From Paludibacteraceae bacterium (GTDB taxonomy: Bacteria > Bacteroidota > Bacteroidia > Bacteroidales > Paludibacteraceae), in contig JAFPZY010000032.1 in assembly GCA_017417025.1 (NCBI GenBank), positions 1-44,845 of the forward strand: DNA of 44,845 bases, read 5' to 3'. This document shows, one piece after another, positions 25,599-34,001 of the stretch; position 1 is the first letter of the stretch; the number at the start of each line of letters is the position of its first letter. The notes under the pieces are model-generated. The model was not told the DNA's origin. It was given only the letters and a program-made list of their open reading frames with translations, and did not search any database. Position numbers and translations under genes: made by a program.

Positions 25599-26716
25599 TC
25601 AGTAGTTGACATGTTTAAGCAATGCTTTTTTCAAGCCCCCATTAGTTTCTTGATTTATAGACACTTCCATATTATCATTACCTTCAATAAACATAGGTCC
25701 TTGAGGAGTAATAGCAATATCCCACCCTATGACCACAATGTTGTGCAAATGTTTATGCAGGTCACAGGCTTGTTGCAGAGCTTCTTGGAAGAATGGCAAA
25801 TCATAACCATCAAACTCAACTAAAGTGTCGGGGTGGCAAGTCACTTTGGTACCAAAGCCGTGTTTGTAAAAACCATATTTATGAAGTTTGCCAGTAGCCA
25901 TATCAATACCTATAGCAAGACCACCTTGCGCCCAGTTGTCAACCACATTACCATGGGCACCAACACGCAACACCGCTGACAGTGGTACTGCCTGCTGTTG
26001 CTCAGCGTCATAGACTGTGATAAGCCGAAGAGTGTTTATGGACTTATCATACAATCTACTAATTTGGTCATGCTGAATGACTAAAGTCTGAACTAAATAA
26101 TTTTCTTGTTTCAGAATCTTTACCAAAAACGATTGTGCTTCATCACTACTCAATTTTTCATTATTTATGATGCAGCCATCGTTTTCTACTCTTATCTTAA
26201 ATATGCCCCTGCCACACTGACCCGCGAATGGTTTCGCAAAATACCCCCCCCCCCCGTATTCGCCACCATATCCGCAGCGAAAGATTCTATTACAGATGAG
26301 GTTTTCCCCCCGGTGCTAAACAAGATTTGTGGTGTTGTAAAATGCCAAAGAGACAGCAATTGGGCAAACAGCGATTTGTCACGAAGGATGCAAGTATAAT
26401 CCTGCTCTGCAAGCATAGTGTTTCTCACAGACATCTTCCAAAGAAACTCATTATCATCAAAAAAGTCGGTTTGATTACGGAAGTCCTTTATATCAAAGCC
26501 ATAGGAAAAATAGTGCCACTCAATAGAGCCATAACGGAATATATGCAACAGCAATTCAAAAAATATGCGCAATCTCGACTTTTGCTTCATCTCTGGATAA
26601 TAAGATGGTGATAACCAAAAACGAGAAGCAAACAACTTGAATGGCAACGTGATACGCCTTTTCATTACAGACAGACCACGCAAAAGGACAATAGACTTAT
26701 AATACTTTGCATTCAT
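25599..26716 (-). CDS. Phase-variable ATP-grasp protein, split by a 12-G run (OFF as read)
   Basis: Two open frames form one gene: 26192-26716 (ATG start, 174 codons) and a second reaching 25599. The break is at a run of 12 G on the minus strand (26244-26255). As read, translation passes four glycines (155-158) and stops 16 codons later. With 10 or 13 G the frame continues as YFAKPFAGQCGRGIFKIRVE into the second part, giving about 371-372 residues, close to the 363 of its paralogue. YFAKPFAGQCGRG aligns with the ATP-binding LKPSLGTCAGAG of that paralogue, so the OFF form lacks ATP binding and all later motifs (NTLRLITVY, GWDIAITPQG, FIEGNDN). A homopolymer sequencing error is the alternative. 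Confidence 0.82.
26244..26255 (-). repeat. 12-nt poly-G tract (contingency locus)
   Basis: Twelve consecutive C on the + strand, G on the coding strand, within the ATP-grasp gene. The frame is restored when the length is 3n+1 (10 or 13 G). It is the longest G/C homopolymer noticed in the window. Confidence 0.9.
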
Positions 26717-26723
26717 AAATTAT

Positions 26724-28121
26724 TTATTTATATTCATACTCGCTGACACAATAGTCCTCCTTGCCAGATGGCATTGTGGGGATGGAGTCCACAAACTCCA
26801 AAGAAACTTTGGAACCGACAAAGTGGTTTTCAAAATTGGTGACACAATAAGCAAACTGTTCCTGCGGTTCCGCCGGATTCTTGAGTTTGAGCAATATGCG
26901 GATGTCGCCTTCCTTGTCCTGACGTATCTGGAAACGGTCAATCTTGTTATATATTACGCAGTTCGCCTCATTATGATAATCATTATCCCTATATAACATA
27001 ATAGGCAACATTGTAGGTGAAATTGGGACACCCTGTTTATTATACAGAAGTTTGCCTGCACGCCCGATTACCTGCCCTAACAAACGCGACTGCCTGCCGC
27101 AGGGACATTTGTCCTGCTTTATATACGCCATATCACCAACTGTATAGCGTATAAACGGAAAGACGTAATTGCCTAAATCTGTCGCCAAGACATGACCTAT
27201 TTGCCCGTCCGGAAGGACATGACCATCTTTGTCTGCTATTTCCAAAACACAGCGTTCTTCGGCAATATGCATGCCGTCGTGTAGCGGACATTCGTGTGCA
27301 TCCAAGCCACCATCACCACAGCCGTATTCATCCATAACACGACACTTGAAAACGCGCTCAAGAGTCTCGCGATATTCGGGCATAAGAATCTCGCCTGTGG
27401 TCATCACCAACCTAACAGGACAAACAGGCAACTTGTTCTTCTCAATATAGCGTGCAAAGATGACAAGAGATGACCCATAGCCACGCACACCTTTCGGCTT
27501 GTATTTCATAAACGCCTCATAATGAGCCTGCATAGCAGCATCGTCCACCTCTGCACTGCTGCGTTTCATATTGCGCATGAGAACAACATCAAAGATGTCT
27601 TTTGCCGTCCAAAGTTTGCGCTTGTTCACAAGCGAATTACCGCCCAAAGTGAAAAGACGCTCACCAACATGAAAGCCCGACCACTCCCAAGCGCGGAAAG
27701 ATGAAGCCCACTGCATATTCCAGGTCGGAATGTCTTTCATAAACTTCAGCGGCGTGCCTGTACTGCCCCCTGTGCTGCCTTTTTGATAATGGCGTTTGTT
27801 TGCATCAAGGCTGATGAGGTCATTATAATTATCACGCACCATCTGCTTTGTAAGAACCGGAAGTTTCTGAAGGTCCTCACGGCATTGTATGTCCGCAGGC
27901 TTGAGATTCAATCGGTTAAACAACTTTGTGTAATAAGGTACATTGTCGTAACAATGCTGTATCAAGGCTTGCAGCCGCTGGTTCTGCACATTGCGGAGCT
28001 GCTGCTCGGTTGCCATGTCAAGACGTGTCATAAAACGCCATTCACGACTCAAGCCGCGATGCATGACAAGGTCTGCAAGAGGCATTAGAAAATATTTATC
28101 AACAAATGGATATAAAAGCAT
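26724..28121 (-). CDS. CapK/PaaK-like adenylate-forming enzyme
   Basis: A 465-residue protein related to phenylacetate-CoA ligase and the capsule protein CapK. It has the glycine-rich phosphate loop KGSTGGSTGTPLKF near residue 115, MDEYGCGDGGLDAHEC in the adenylate region, HVLATDLGNYVFPFIRYTVGD and CPCGRQSRLLGQVIGR, where cysteines may bind a structural metal. CapK-like genes accompany ATP-grasp enzymes in capsule loci and are thought to activate a carboxylic acid for attachment to a glycan (inference). It ends 8 bp before the phase-variable ATP-grasp gene, so the two are probably functionally linked. Confidence 0.87.
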   Translation of the reverse strand: MLLYPFVDKYFLMPLADLVMHRGLSREWRFMTRLDMATEQQLRNVQNQRLQALIQHCYDNVPYYTKLFNRLNLKPADIQCREDLQKLPVLTKQMVRDNYNDLISLDANKRHYQKGSTGGSTGTPLKFMKDIPTWNMQWASSFRAWEWSGFHVGERLFTLGGNSLVNKRKLWTAKDIFDVVLMRNMKRSSAEVDDAAMQAHYEAFMKYKPKGVRGYGSSLVIFARYIEKNKLPVCPVRLVMTTGEILMPEYRETLERVFKCRVMDEYGCGDGGLDAHECPLHDGMHIAEERCVLEIADKDGHVLPDGQIGHVLATDLGNYVFPFIRYTVGDMAYIKQDKCPCGRQSRLLGQVIGRAGKLLYNKQGVPISPTMLPIMLYRDNDYHNEANCVIYNKIDRFQIRQDKEGDIRILLKLKNPAEPQEQFAYCVTNFENHFVGSKVSLEFVDSIPTMPSGKEDYCVSEYEYK

Positions 28122-28183
28122 AATGATTACTATTATTTAAGAGACCTTTGATAGATTCCGCAACAGGCAGCAAAATTTGCAAT

Positions 28184-29191
28184 CTAAATATTTCGGAGAG
28201 ATTGTCCATACCAGTTAATAATTTTTTTAGCGGTGAGGCCTATTGTCAAGCCATCAGCAAGAATGCGGTCGCGACCTTTAGTCCGTTGCCCGAAAGCCAA
28301 TGCACGGCTAAGACATTCAGCAAGGACCGCGGCATTTTCCTCTGCATAAAGGGTATGAGTGTGGGGATTGGTGACTGGATGAGGAGTCTTTGCCACAAAA
28401 CAGCCTTCCAGATTTTCCAACCGTTCATTCACATCTCCGACATCAGTAGTTACAATCGGACAATTACATGCCATCGCCTCTTTGATGACATTGGGGCTAC
28501 CCTCCGACCAAGAGGTAAGCAACAGACAATCAGCAGCATTCATATACAGAGCCACTTCCTGCGGAGTCTTGTTATAAACAGGAACTAACTGAATGTCTGC
28601 ATGTGAGGGCAATTTTGAGTTCAGATGCTGTATTGCCAACCGCGCCAACGGCCAGTTTTTTTCAAGGCGCTCAGGATTAGAACACCAAACCACATACTTT
28701 TTACCAGACTCAAAGCCAACCTCCTTACGTGAATTTTGATAGTCCTGCGGATAAAAGATGTCTAGATTAACGCCATTCGGGATAACCGGCAAAGCAATAC
28801 CAAGTTGGTCTGATGTGCGCTTTGATTTTGTAAGAGTCGCATCCCATAAATGCCGTATGCCCCAGCGGACACGCCTCCATTTGGCACTATGAGTCGGGAA
28901 ACTGCCAAGAATAGAAACCACTATCTTAGGACGATGAAACATGAACAATGTTGCCAACGAAGCCACAAAACCGCAAGTTGAATATTGGGCATGAACAATA
29001 TCAGGCCTTTCACGCCTTACCAACTCCCGCACCTTAAATATTGCGCGTGCATAGGCAAGCCACCCGTGACCCACTACAGGAAAAAGCATCATATCAAGCC
29101 CTTCTCCCTGCAAAGACTCATATTGCGAGCGGACAAAAGAACTTACGGTGCCCACCTTTTTGTTACCTGATGCTATAAAGAGGACTTTCAT
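28184..29191 (-). CDS. GT4-family glycosyltransferase
   Basis: A 335-residue GT-B glycosyltransferase. N-terminal features are MKVLFIASGNKKVGTVSSFV and DIVHAQYSTCGFVAS; the C-terminal nucleotide-sugar domain has the motif SWSEGSPNVIKEAMACNCPI, with the two glutamates of the EX7E motif, followed by VTTDVGDV. It should add a sugar to the lipid-linked repeat unit on the cytoplasmic side of the membrane. Donor and acceptor are unknown. It overlaps the preceding glycosyltransferase gene by 4 nt. Confidence 0.9.
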   Translation of the reverse strand: MKVLFIASGNKKVGTVSSFVRSQYESLQGEGLDMMLFPVVGHGWLAYARAIFKVRELVRRERPDIVHAQYSTCGFVASLATLFMFHRPKIVVSILGSFPTHSAKWRRVRWGIRHLWDATLTKSKRTSDQLGIALPVIPNGVNLDIFYPQDYQNSRKEVGFESGKKYVVWCSNPERLEKNWPLARLAIQHLNSKLPSHADIQLVPVYNKTPQEVALYMNAADCLLLTSWSEGSPNVIKEAMACNCPIVTTDVGDVNERLENLEGCFVAKTPHPVTNPHTHTLYAEENAAVLAECLSRALAFGQRTKGRDRILADGLTIGLTAKKIINWYGQSLRNI

Positions 29192-30336
29192 CTTTTTATA
29201 CTATTATAAATCTGCTCCAATTGCCGAATATGGTTTTCGATGGAGAACTTTGCACGAACCTCTTTGGCAATTTTCTCGCATCGCAAATGCACTTTGTCAG
29301 GATGCTTCCGCAGGTCATCAATCAAAGCGGCCATTTTGTCCGCACAATCTTCAGCATCATTAGAGCGGTACAATGTTGCCCAAGCACCGTCATTAGTAAT
29401 CTCGCGCATCACTTCCCAGTCATTGACAATGACCGGCAAGCCTGCAGCCATAGCCTCCACGACTGCGATACCAAAAGTGTCATTTTCAGTACTATAGACA
29501 AAACCATCCATTGTCTTCAAAATAGCAGGGACATCCCCTCTTCCACCCAAGAAATGCACATTGACCCGCTCTGTCTGCCGAACTGAATTCTCATCATCAT
29601 ATACATCAAAACCCAAAATCCCTCTTTTAGCACAAAATTCCACACACTCATTATATCTCTTACTCTCTTTTTCTACTTTTCTTCCAATAAAATAAAAATT
29701 CAACGATTCCACCAAACTGTCTTTTATTTTTGATAAAGCTGAACATATTATCAGCGGTGTTCTGCCAGATTGAAAATTTCCAACAGTACATAGTCTAAAT
29801 CCATCTTCTGAAACACATGACGGACGAAGCATTTTATTATTTAACTTTTGGAAATCAATCCCATTATAAACGACACAGAGGTTATTAATTCCGACTCCTA
29901 ACAATCTCCGTTTATAATAAGATGCAACCTCTTGACTAACACATATCAACTTTTTACTAAATAAATTAATAATTTGTAAAGAGAAAAAACTTAATGAATC
30001 AAAATGACCATGAAATGTTGTAACAAGTGAAGCACGTGTACCAATGGACGCAAAAATGCCAATTATCGCATTAGATGGAGTTTGAGCATGCAAAATATCT
30101 ATTTCCTCTGATTTTATAAGATTTCGAAGTTGCCATATATATTTAAATACACTTGACTGACGGGGAAGTTTCACCAAACGAGCATTTGTTCTTTTATAAG
30201 CTTCCGAATAACTACCTTCTTTTCGATAAATACACAATGCATCTAATGAAGTCATTTGACAATTATTCAATACGTCCAAAACAAGAGATTCCGTACCACC
30301 TATATTCAATGCTCCTAAAAAGAAAGCTACTTTCAT
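29188..30336 (-). CDS. GT4/GT1-family glycosyltransferase
   Basis: A 382-residue GT-B glycosyltransferase. N-terminal GALNIGGTESLVLDVL is the typical glycine-rich start, HAQTPSNAIIGIFA and FHGHFDSL follow, and the C-terminal part has STENDTFGIAVVEAMAAGLP, with the EX7E-type motif, followed by VIVNDWEV. It lacks a signal peptide and should work at the inner membrane in repeat-unit assembly. The middle part (about 29600-30100) is very AT-rich compared with the first 400 bp of the minus-strand 3' end, which hints at mosaic origin. Confidence 0.9.
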   Translation of the reverse strand: MKVAFFLGALNIGGTESLVLDVLNNCQMTSLDALCIYRKEGSYSEAYKRTNARLVKLPRQSSVFKYIWQLRNLIKSEEIDILHAQTPSNAIIGIFASIGTRASLVTTFHGHFDSLSFFSLQIINLFSKKLICVSQEVASYYKRRLLGVGINNLCVVYNGIDFQKLNNKMLRPSCVSEDGFRLCTVGNFQSGRTPLIICSALSKIKDSLVESLNFYFIGRKVEKESKRYNECVEFCAKRGILGFDVYDDENSVRQTERVNVHFLGGRGDVPAILKTMDGFVYSTENDTFGIAVVEAMAAGLPVIVNDWEVMREITNDGAWATLYRSNDAEDCADKMAALIDDLRKHPDKVHLRCEKIAKEVRAKFSIENHIRQLEQIYNSIKR

Positions 30337-30352
30337 AAATCTCTCTCAAAAA

Positions 30353-31369
30353 TTAAATATTATCATAATAATAACCTACTTTTAGTTTCTTGACAAAATC
30401 ATCCACTCGTAATACATTGCCATTATATTTAAAAAAGTCTTCTCCGGAGACGAACTCAAAATGATCAACATCATAAATTATTTTGCCTCCGACATGATTG
30501 ACCTCACATTGATGAGCTGCCCAGCAGCCAAACAAGGATTGCATTTCTGTTACATAATAATCGCCATGCTTATCTATAAGGACATCCAAAGATAAAGAAT
30601 CAAACTTCTCCTTTTCCGAAATTTCTTTTATTAATTGTAATAACTCGATTGGTGGCATACCGTATTCCATTTTTTCACAACTACCATGTCCATTTTCCAG
30701 AGGTCGCATATAACCCGCATAAGTATCGCCAAGTTTTATTATTCTCCACTCTGTTAAAATATCTACATATTCCTGAATTATTACATAATGCCTCTGGCTC
30801 ATCCCAAATTTCGGAACAGGAAAAAAGCCTGCAACTTTCGTCCATGGCAAATGCCCAAATGCCAAACGTGAATGAAAACGCCCAAAAATTGAATTGACTA
30901 TTTGTTGTGCTTTTCTTTGGAAATGCACCACAGTTACTCCTGTTCCAGAAGAACCTCCATTTGTTTTAAATACAATTGGATATGATGTATGTTTACAAAA
31001 GTCCAATGCTTTTCTCTTTGAATAAAAAACATGAGTTTTAGGCGTTCTAACCCCATGTGTTTCAAAAAAGTACGAATACATGCGCTTATTCTCGTACAAA
31101 AATAATTCATGCCATGAAGGATAAATCGGAATATGTAAGTATTTGTTTATTACCCAAAGACGTTCATTATACATTTCCTTATATTCAGCAATATTGGCTT
31201 TTTCCCGAACCAAAACTCCATCGACCTTAGATGTCCGTATCTGTTCAATCCAATCATCTGAAAATAAATCTAATATCACATATTCAACTCCACATGTTTC
31301 ACAAGCATGTGCATAACTTTCAACCAAATCATCTATTTCAGGATAACTTTTTAAAATTCCTAATTTCAT
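30353..31369 (-). CDS. ATP-grasp domain protein in polysaccharide operon
   Basis: A 338-residue ATP-grasp protein, more like RimK/D-Ala-D-Ala ligase-type enzymes than the two downstream paralogues. It has IVFKTNGGSSGTGVTVV (ATP-binding lysine and glycine loop, about residues 131-147), IIQEYVDILTEWRIIKLGD, and SLDVLIDKHGDYYVTEMQSLFG, where EMQ replaces the usual ExN metal-binding end. It probably ligates a carboxylate to an amino group in glycan decoration. No substrate can be assigned. It follows the membrane GT gene by 19 bp. Confidence 0.78.
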   Translation of the reverse strand: MKLGILKSYPEIDDLVESYAHACETCGVEYVILDLFSDDWIEQIRTSKVDGVLVREKANIAEYKEMYNERLWVINKYLHIPIYPSWHELFLYENKRMYSYFFETHGVRTPKTHVFYSKRKALDFCKHTSYPIVFKTNGGSSGTGVTVVHFQRKAQQIVNSIFGRFHSRLAFGHLPWTKVAGFFPVPKFGMSQRHYVIIQEYVDILTEWRIIKLGDTYAGYMRPLENGHGSCEKMEYGMPPIELLQLIKEISEKEKFDSLSLDVLIDKHGDYYVTEMQSLFGCWAAHQCEVNHVGGKIIYDVDHFEFVSGEDFFKYNGNVLRVDDFVKKLKVGYYYDNI

Positions 31370-31388
31370 ATCTTTTAACTTAATTTGT

Positions 31389-32831
31389 TTATTCTATCAT
31401 GCCACGGCCGGCGAGTTTGAACCAGGCCCAGACTACCCAGGCGACCAACATAAGCACATTCCAGTATGTGAACCAGCGGCGGAAACGCAGCCGGGTGCAT
31501 CGGGCGACTCCATAAGCGGCAAACAACAGCTCAATGACATACGCCGGCAGGTGGAAACGGTCGGCATGTATGAAAGCAGACTGCACCAATACAAGCAAAT
31601 ACGCAATCAGGAACGCACCAATCAGGATATTGTTGCGCCAACCAGTGTCAGGGTCTTGATTTATAAGGAGGAGGACTATTGCAAGAATACAGAAAAAGGA
31701 CATTATATTCTTTGCCACATAACCCGCATGCTGGAGTCGGTGGTTCTCCTGATTAGGGGTCTCAACCATAGTGGGAAAAGGTATTGTGAAAATCATAGGA
31801 GCGAGAACACCCTTTGTTGCATATTGAGCAAATGATTGGGTGCGTTTAATTTCTGTCATTCGGTTACTTTGGTTAGAGTCACGCAGATTCCAATAGCGGT
31901 CTATCTCGCTGGCGATACGTCCGCCGAGGAAGAGGCTGGAGCCGGCAAGAAAGACGATGAGCAAGAACCAGCGCCTGCCGAGGTTGGCGACACGCTTACT
32001 TGACAAGACAAGTGCCATAGCCATGGCTCCTACGGCAGTAGCCCCCAAGACGGTGCGGAAAGTGAAGAGAGAGAGGGCAAGCAGAAAGACGGGAGCCACA
32101 TCCCAAAAGCGGAATTCACGGGAGCGGAGCAGGTTGTCGGCACGCTCAAGGAAAAGGACGAGCATAAAAATCATCTCTGTCTCTTTGAGGTGCATGCCGC
32201 TGTAGATGATAAAGTGCGGCTCAAGCATGAGGAAGACGCCCGCCATGCGTCCGACATGCTCGCCGAAGTTGCGGCTGCCGAGCCTGTAAAGCAGGACACA
32301 TGTAAAAGAACTCCAGAGAGCCTTGAGGAGACGGGCTGCTATAATACTGTCGCCCGTGAGCCAATAAACAAAGCCGAGATACATGGGATAGCCGGCATCA
32401 GAGACACCATTGGAGAGGACAAACTTGTAGTCCCAATAGACGCTGAAACGCCCCTCGCGGATACAATCAGCCATCCACTTGGCTTCCTCACCATACTCGA
32501 AAGCGTCCGCCGCCTGAAACATGAAGGGGCGGCCGGTCATAGTATCGAAAAACCAGTAGAGGAAAAAGACAGCTATGACACGAATGACCAGAGCTGTGGA
32601 GAAAAGGCTTTTCTCAAAGCGACGGACACCAAAGCCAAGCCATGTTCTGGTGTAATAATTGATGCCGTAAAAAAAGCCGAAAACCCCGACAATACCAAAG
32701 AGCCACCAATACCAGTGCATGGCATATTCACTGAACATGAAACTGACCACCAGCAAGGCAATAATATAGACAACCACCGGTGTTTGAGTGAATTTGTCAA
32801 GATAATATAGGTTCTGATATTCAGGTGTCAT
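31389..32831 (-). CDS. Multi-spanning GT-C-like membrane protein
   Basis: A 480-residue membrane protein with about 11-12 hydrophobic helices. An early loop has AADAFEYGEEAKWMADC, matching the aspartate-containing first loop of GT39/ArnT-type (GT-C) transferases, and a helical middle part follows. It is either a lipid-linked sugar transferase or a polymerase-like protein. The open frame runs upstream to 33335, but that part crosses tandem repeats and the promoter, so the ATG at 32831 is used. Leader is only about 8 nt. It is the first gene of the operon. Confidence 0.8.
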   Translation of the reverse strand: MTPEYQNLYYLDKFTQTPVVVYIIALLVVSFMFSEYAMHWYWWLFGIVGVFGFFYGINYYTRTWLGFGVRRFEKSLFSTALVIRVIAVFFLYWFFDTMTGRPFMFQAADAFEYGEEAKWMADCIREGRFSVYWDYKFVLSNGVSDAGYPMYLGFVYWLTGDSIIAARLLKALWSSFTCVLLYRLGSRNFGEHVGRMAGVFLMLEPHFIIYSGMHLKETEMIFMLVLFLERADNLLRSREFRFWDVAPVFLLALSLFTFRTVLGATAVGAMAMALVLSSKRVANLGRRWFLLIVFLAGSSLFLGGRIASEIDRYWNLRDSNQSNRMTEIKRTQSFAQYATKGVLAPMIFTIPFPTMVETPNQENHRLQHAGYVAKNIMSFFCILAIVLLLINQDPDTGWRNNILIGAFLIAYLLVLVQSAFIHADRFHLPAYVIELLFAAYGVARCTRLRFRRWFTYWNVLMLVAWVVWAWFKLAGRGMIE

Positions 32832-32844
32832 AAAAAACAGCCTG

Positions 32845-32876
32845 CAAAGATACGGAAAAAAAACGAATGTGACAAA
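32845..32876 (-). promoter_or_regulatory. Promoter of the polysaccharide operon
   Basis: Minus strand: TTTG (32873-32876), 20 nt, TATCTTTG (32845-32852), an exact consensus. It lies 13 bp from the ATG at 32831, giving a nearly leaderless mRNA. No flanking inverted repeats were seen, so it is not an invertible promoter of the Bacteroides capsule type. Confidence 0.82.
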
Positions 32877-32918
32877 TAAAAAACGACAAATATAAAAAAA
32901 AGTATTGAGGAACATAAA

Positions 32919-33036
32919 AAAGACAACAAAAAGAACATAAAAAAGAGAGCACAAAAAGACATAAAGAAGGACACAAGAAGACATAAAGGAGGACACAAGA
33001 AGACATAAAGAAGGACACAAAAAAAACATAAAAGGG
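32919..33036. repeat. 22-bp tandem repeats
   Basis: Units of the type GAAGGACACAAGAAGACATAAA recur with a 22-bp period (GACAT at 32958, 32980, 33002), with degenerate copies on both sides. It is purine-rich on the + strand and lies just upstream of the polysaccharide promoter. The minus-strand reading frames across it code only low-complexity Phe/Leu/Cys/Ser sequence and are not credible genes. Confidence 0.8.
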
Positions 33037-33060
33037 GCATGGTTTTGATACGGCGTGAGA

Positions 33061-33102
33061 CGGTAGTGATACGGTAGTGTGACGGTAGAAAGCAGCGCGG
33101 AA
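33061..33102 (+). repeat. 11-bp tandem repeat module, copy B
   Basis: CGGTAG recurs at 33061, 33072 and 33083 (period 11) and the last unit continues as CGGTAGAAAGCAGCGCGGAA, a variant of the GGTAGAAACAAGCGGAA end found in copies A and C. Same strand orientation as copy C. Confidence 0.7.
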
Positions 33103-33120
33103 AAAGACAACAGTCTGCGA

Positions 33121-33263
33121 AGTTCTGCGAGAGTATTAAGAGTACTGCGAGAGGCTGAGAGTACTGCGAGAGTATTGAGAGTACTGCGAAAGTATTGAGA
33201 GTACTGCGAAAGTATTGAGAGTACTGCGAGAGTATTGAGAGCACTGCGAGAGGCTGAGAGGGG
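33121..33263. repeat. 20-bp tandem repeats
   Basis: CTGCGA recurs at 33125, 33145, 33164, 33184, 33204, 33224 and 33244, so seven units of about 20 bp (GAGTACTGCGAGAGTATTGA type) stand in a row. The last unit switches to AGAGGCTGAGAG. It has no CRISPR character: repeats are contiguous with no unique spacers. Confidence 0.88.
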
Positions 33264-33312
33264 ACTACTAATGTACTGCACAAGAACTGAGAGAGGCTGC
33301 GAGGGGCTGTGA

Positions 33313-33341
33313 GGGTACTGCGAGGGTAGAAACAAGCGGAA
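33313..33341 (+). repeat. 11-bp repeat module, copy C
   Basis: GGGTACTGCGA is followed by GGGTAGAAACAAGCGGAA. The 17-nt GGTAGAAACAAGCGGAA (33325-33341) is identical to the reverse complement of 12725-12741. It stands at the end of the 20-bp array, which may be a variant of the same repeat. Confidence 0.78.
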
Positions 33342-33454
33342 AGGAGGCCGTATATATTTTTATAAAATAAAAATAGTGGCAGCAGGGAGAGTTTCGCTGG
33401 CAGAGACTGGGGGCACAGGCAGAGATGTGGGGTGGCGCTGATGGGGATAATATT

Positions 33455-33644
33455 GCAGACGAGCAGACTGAGCTCCTGATGGCACGCAAGTTGTACTCTT
33501 TTGCGGGGAAAAAGAATAAAAAATCCGAGCAGGTGCAGAATACTTGGCAGACGAGCAGACTGAGCTCCTGATGGCACGCAAGCTGTGCTCTTTTGCGGGG
33601 AAAAAGAATAAAAAATCCGAGCAGGTGCAGAATACTTGGCAGAC
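33455..33644. repeat. 92-bp tandem duplication
   Basis: A unit beginning GCAGACGAGCAGACTGAGCT starts at 33455 and again at 33547, with a third partial start at 33639. The two full copies differ at only a few bases. It is noncoding; frames read across it are repeats of each other. It lies between the 11-bp modules and the promoter at 33811. Confidence 0.88.
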
Positions 33645-33810
33645 GAGCAGGCGGCGACAACGACGACATGCGGATGATGATTTTCGCGGGAAGAAAAAGC
33701 GAGTTTGGGGAAAAATGAAAAAATGAGCGAAAAGACGGAGGCAAAAGGCAACTCAAAATGAGACAATTATGAAAAGGCGGCAAAAAAATTGAAGAAAAAA
33801 GAGGAAAAAA

Positions 33811-33842
33811 TTTGGAAAAAGCGGTTTTTTGCATTATCTTTG
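33811..33842 (+). promoter_or_regulatory. Promoter of the TraB/GumN-like gene
   Basis: Plus strand: TTTG (33811-33814), 20 nt, TATCTTTG (33835-33842), an exact consensus. The expected start site is near 33849. This rules out the upstream ATG at 33789 as the gene start. Confidence 0.8.
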
Positions 33843-33890
33843 CATGTGAAAAAAGAAAGAGGAGACAACAAGGGGGAGAACTATAGCAAA

Positions 33891-34001
33891 GATGACAACA
33901 AAGATGGCGACAAAGATGGCGGCACAGATGGCGACGCAGATGGCGGCATAGATGGTGGCATAGATGGTGGCACAGATGGTGGCACAGATGTGGTAAAGAT
34001 G
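33891..34001 (+). repeat. 12-bp tandem repeats overlapping the gene leader
   Basis: GATG recurs every 12 bp at 33891, 33903, 33915, 33927, 33939, 33951, 33963, 33975 and 33987, then after 11 bp at 33998. The consensus unit is like AGATGGCGGCAC. The first nine ATGs share one frame that is closed by TAG at 33949 and later stops; the tenth ATG (33999) opens the TraB-like frame. Confidence 0.85.

Noticed and set aside
32919-33263. Possible CRISPR array
   Set aside because: The repeats are contiguous, of 20 and 22 bp, with no unique spacers and no cas genes nearby.
32845-33263. Invertible capsule promoter of the Bacteroides type
   Set aside because: No inverted repeats were found on both sides of the promoter and no invertase is in the window; the repeats upstream are direct.
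32832-33335. N-terminal extension of 168 codons of the GT-C-like membrane protein
   Set aside because: It crosses the promoter at 32845-32876 and the 20-bp and 22-bp repeat arrays; the family-like sequence starts at the ATG at 32831.
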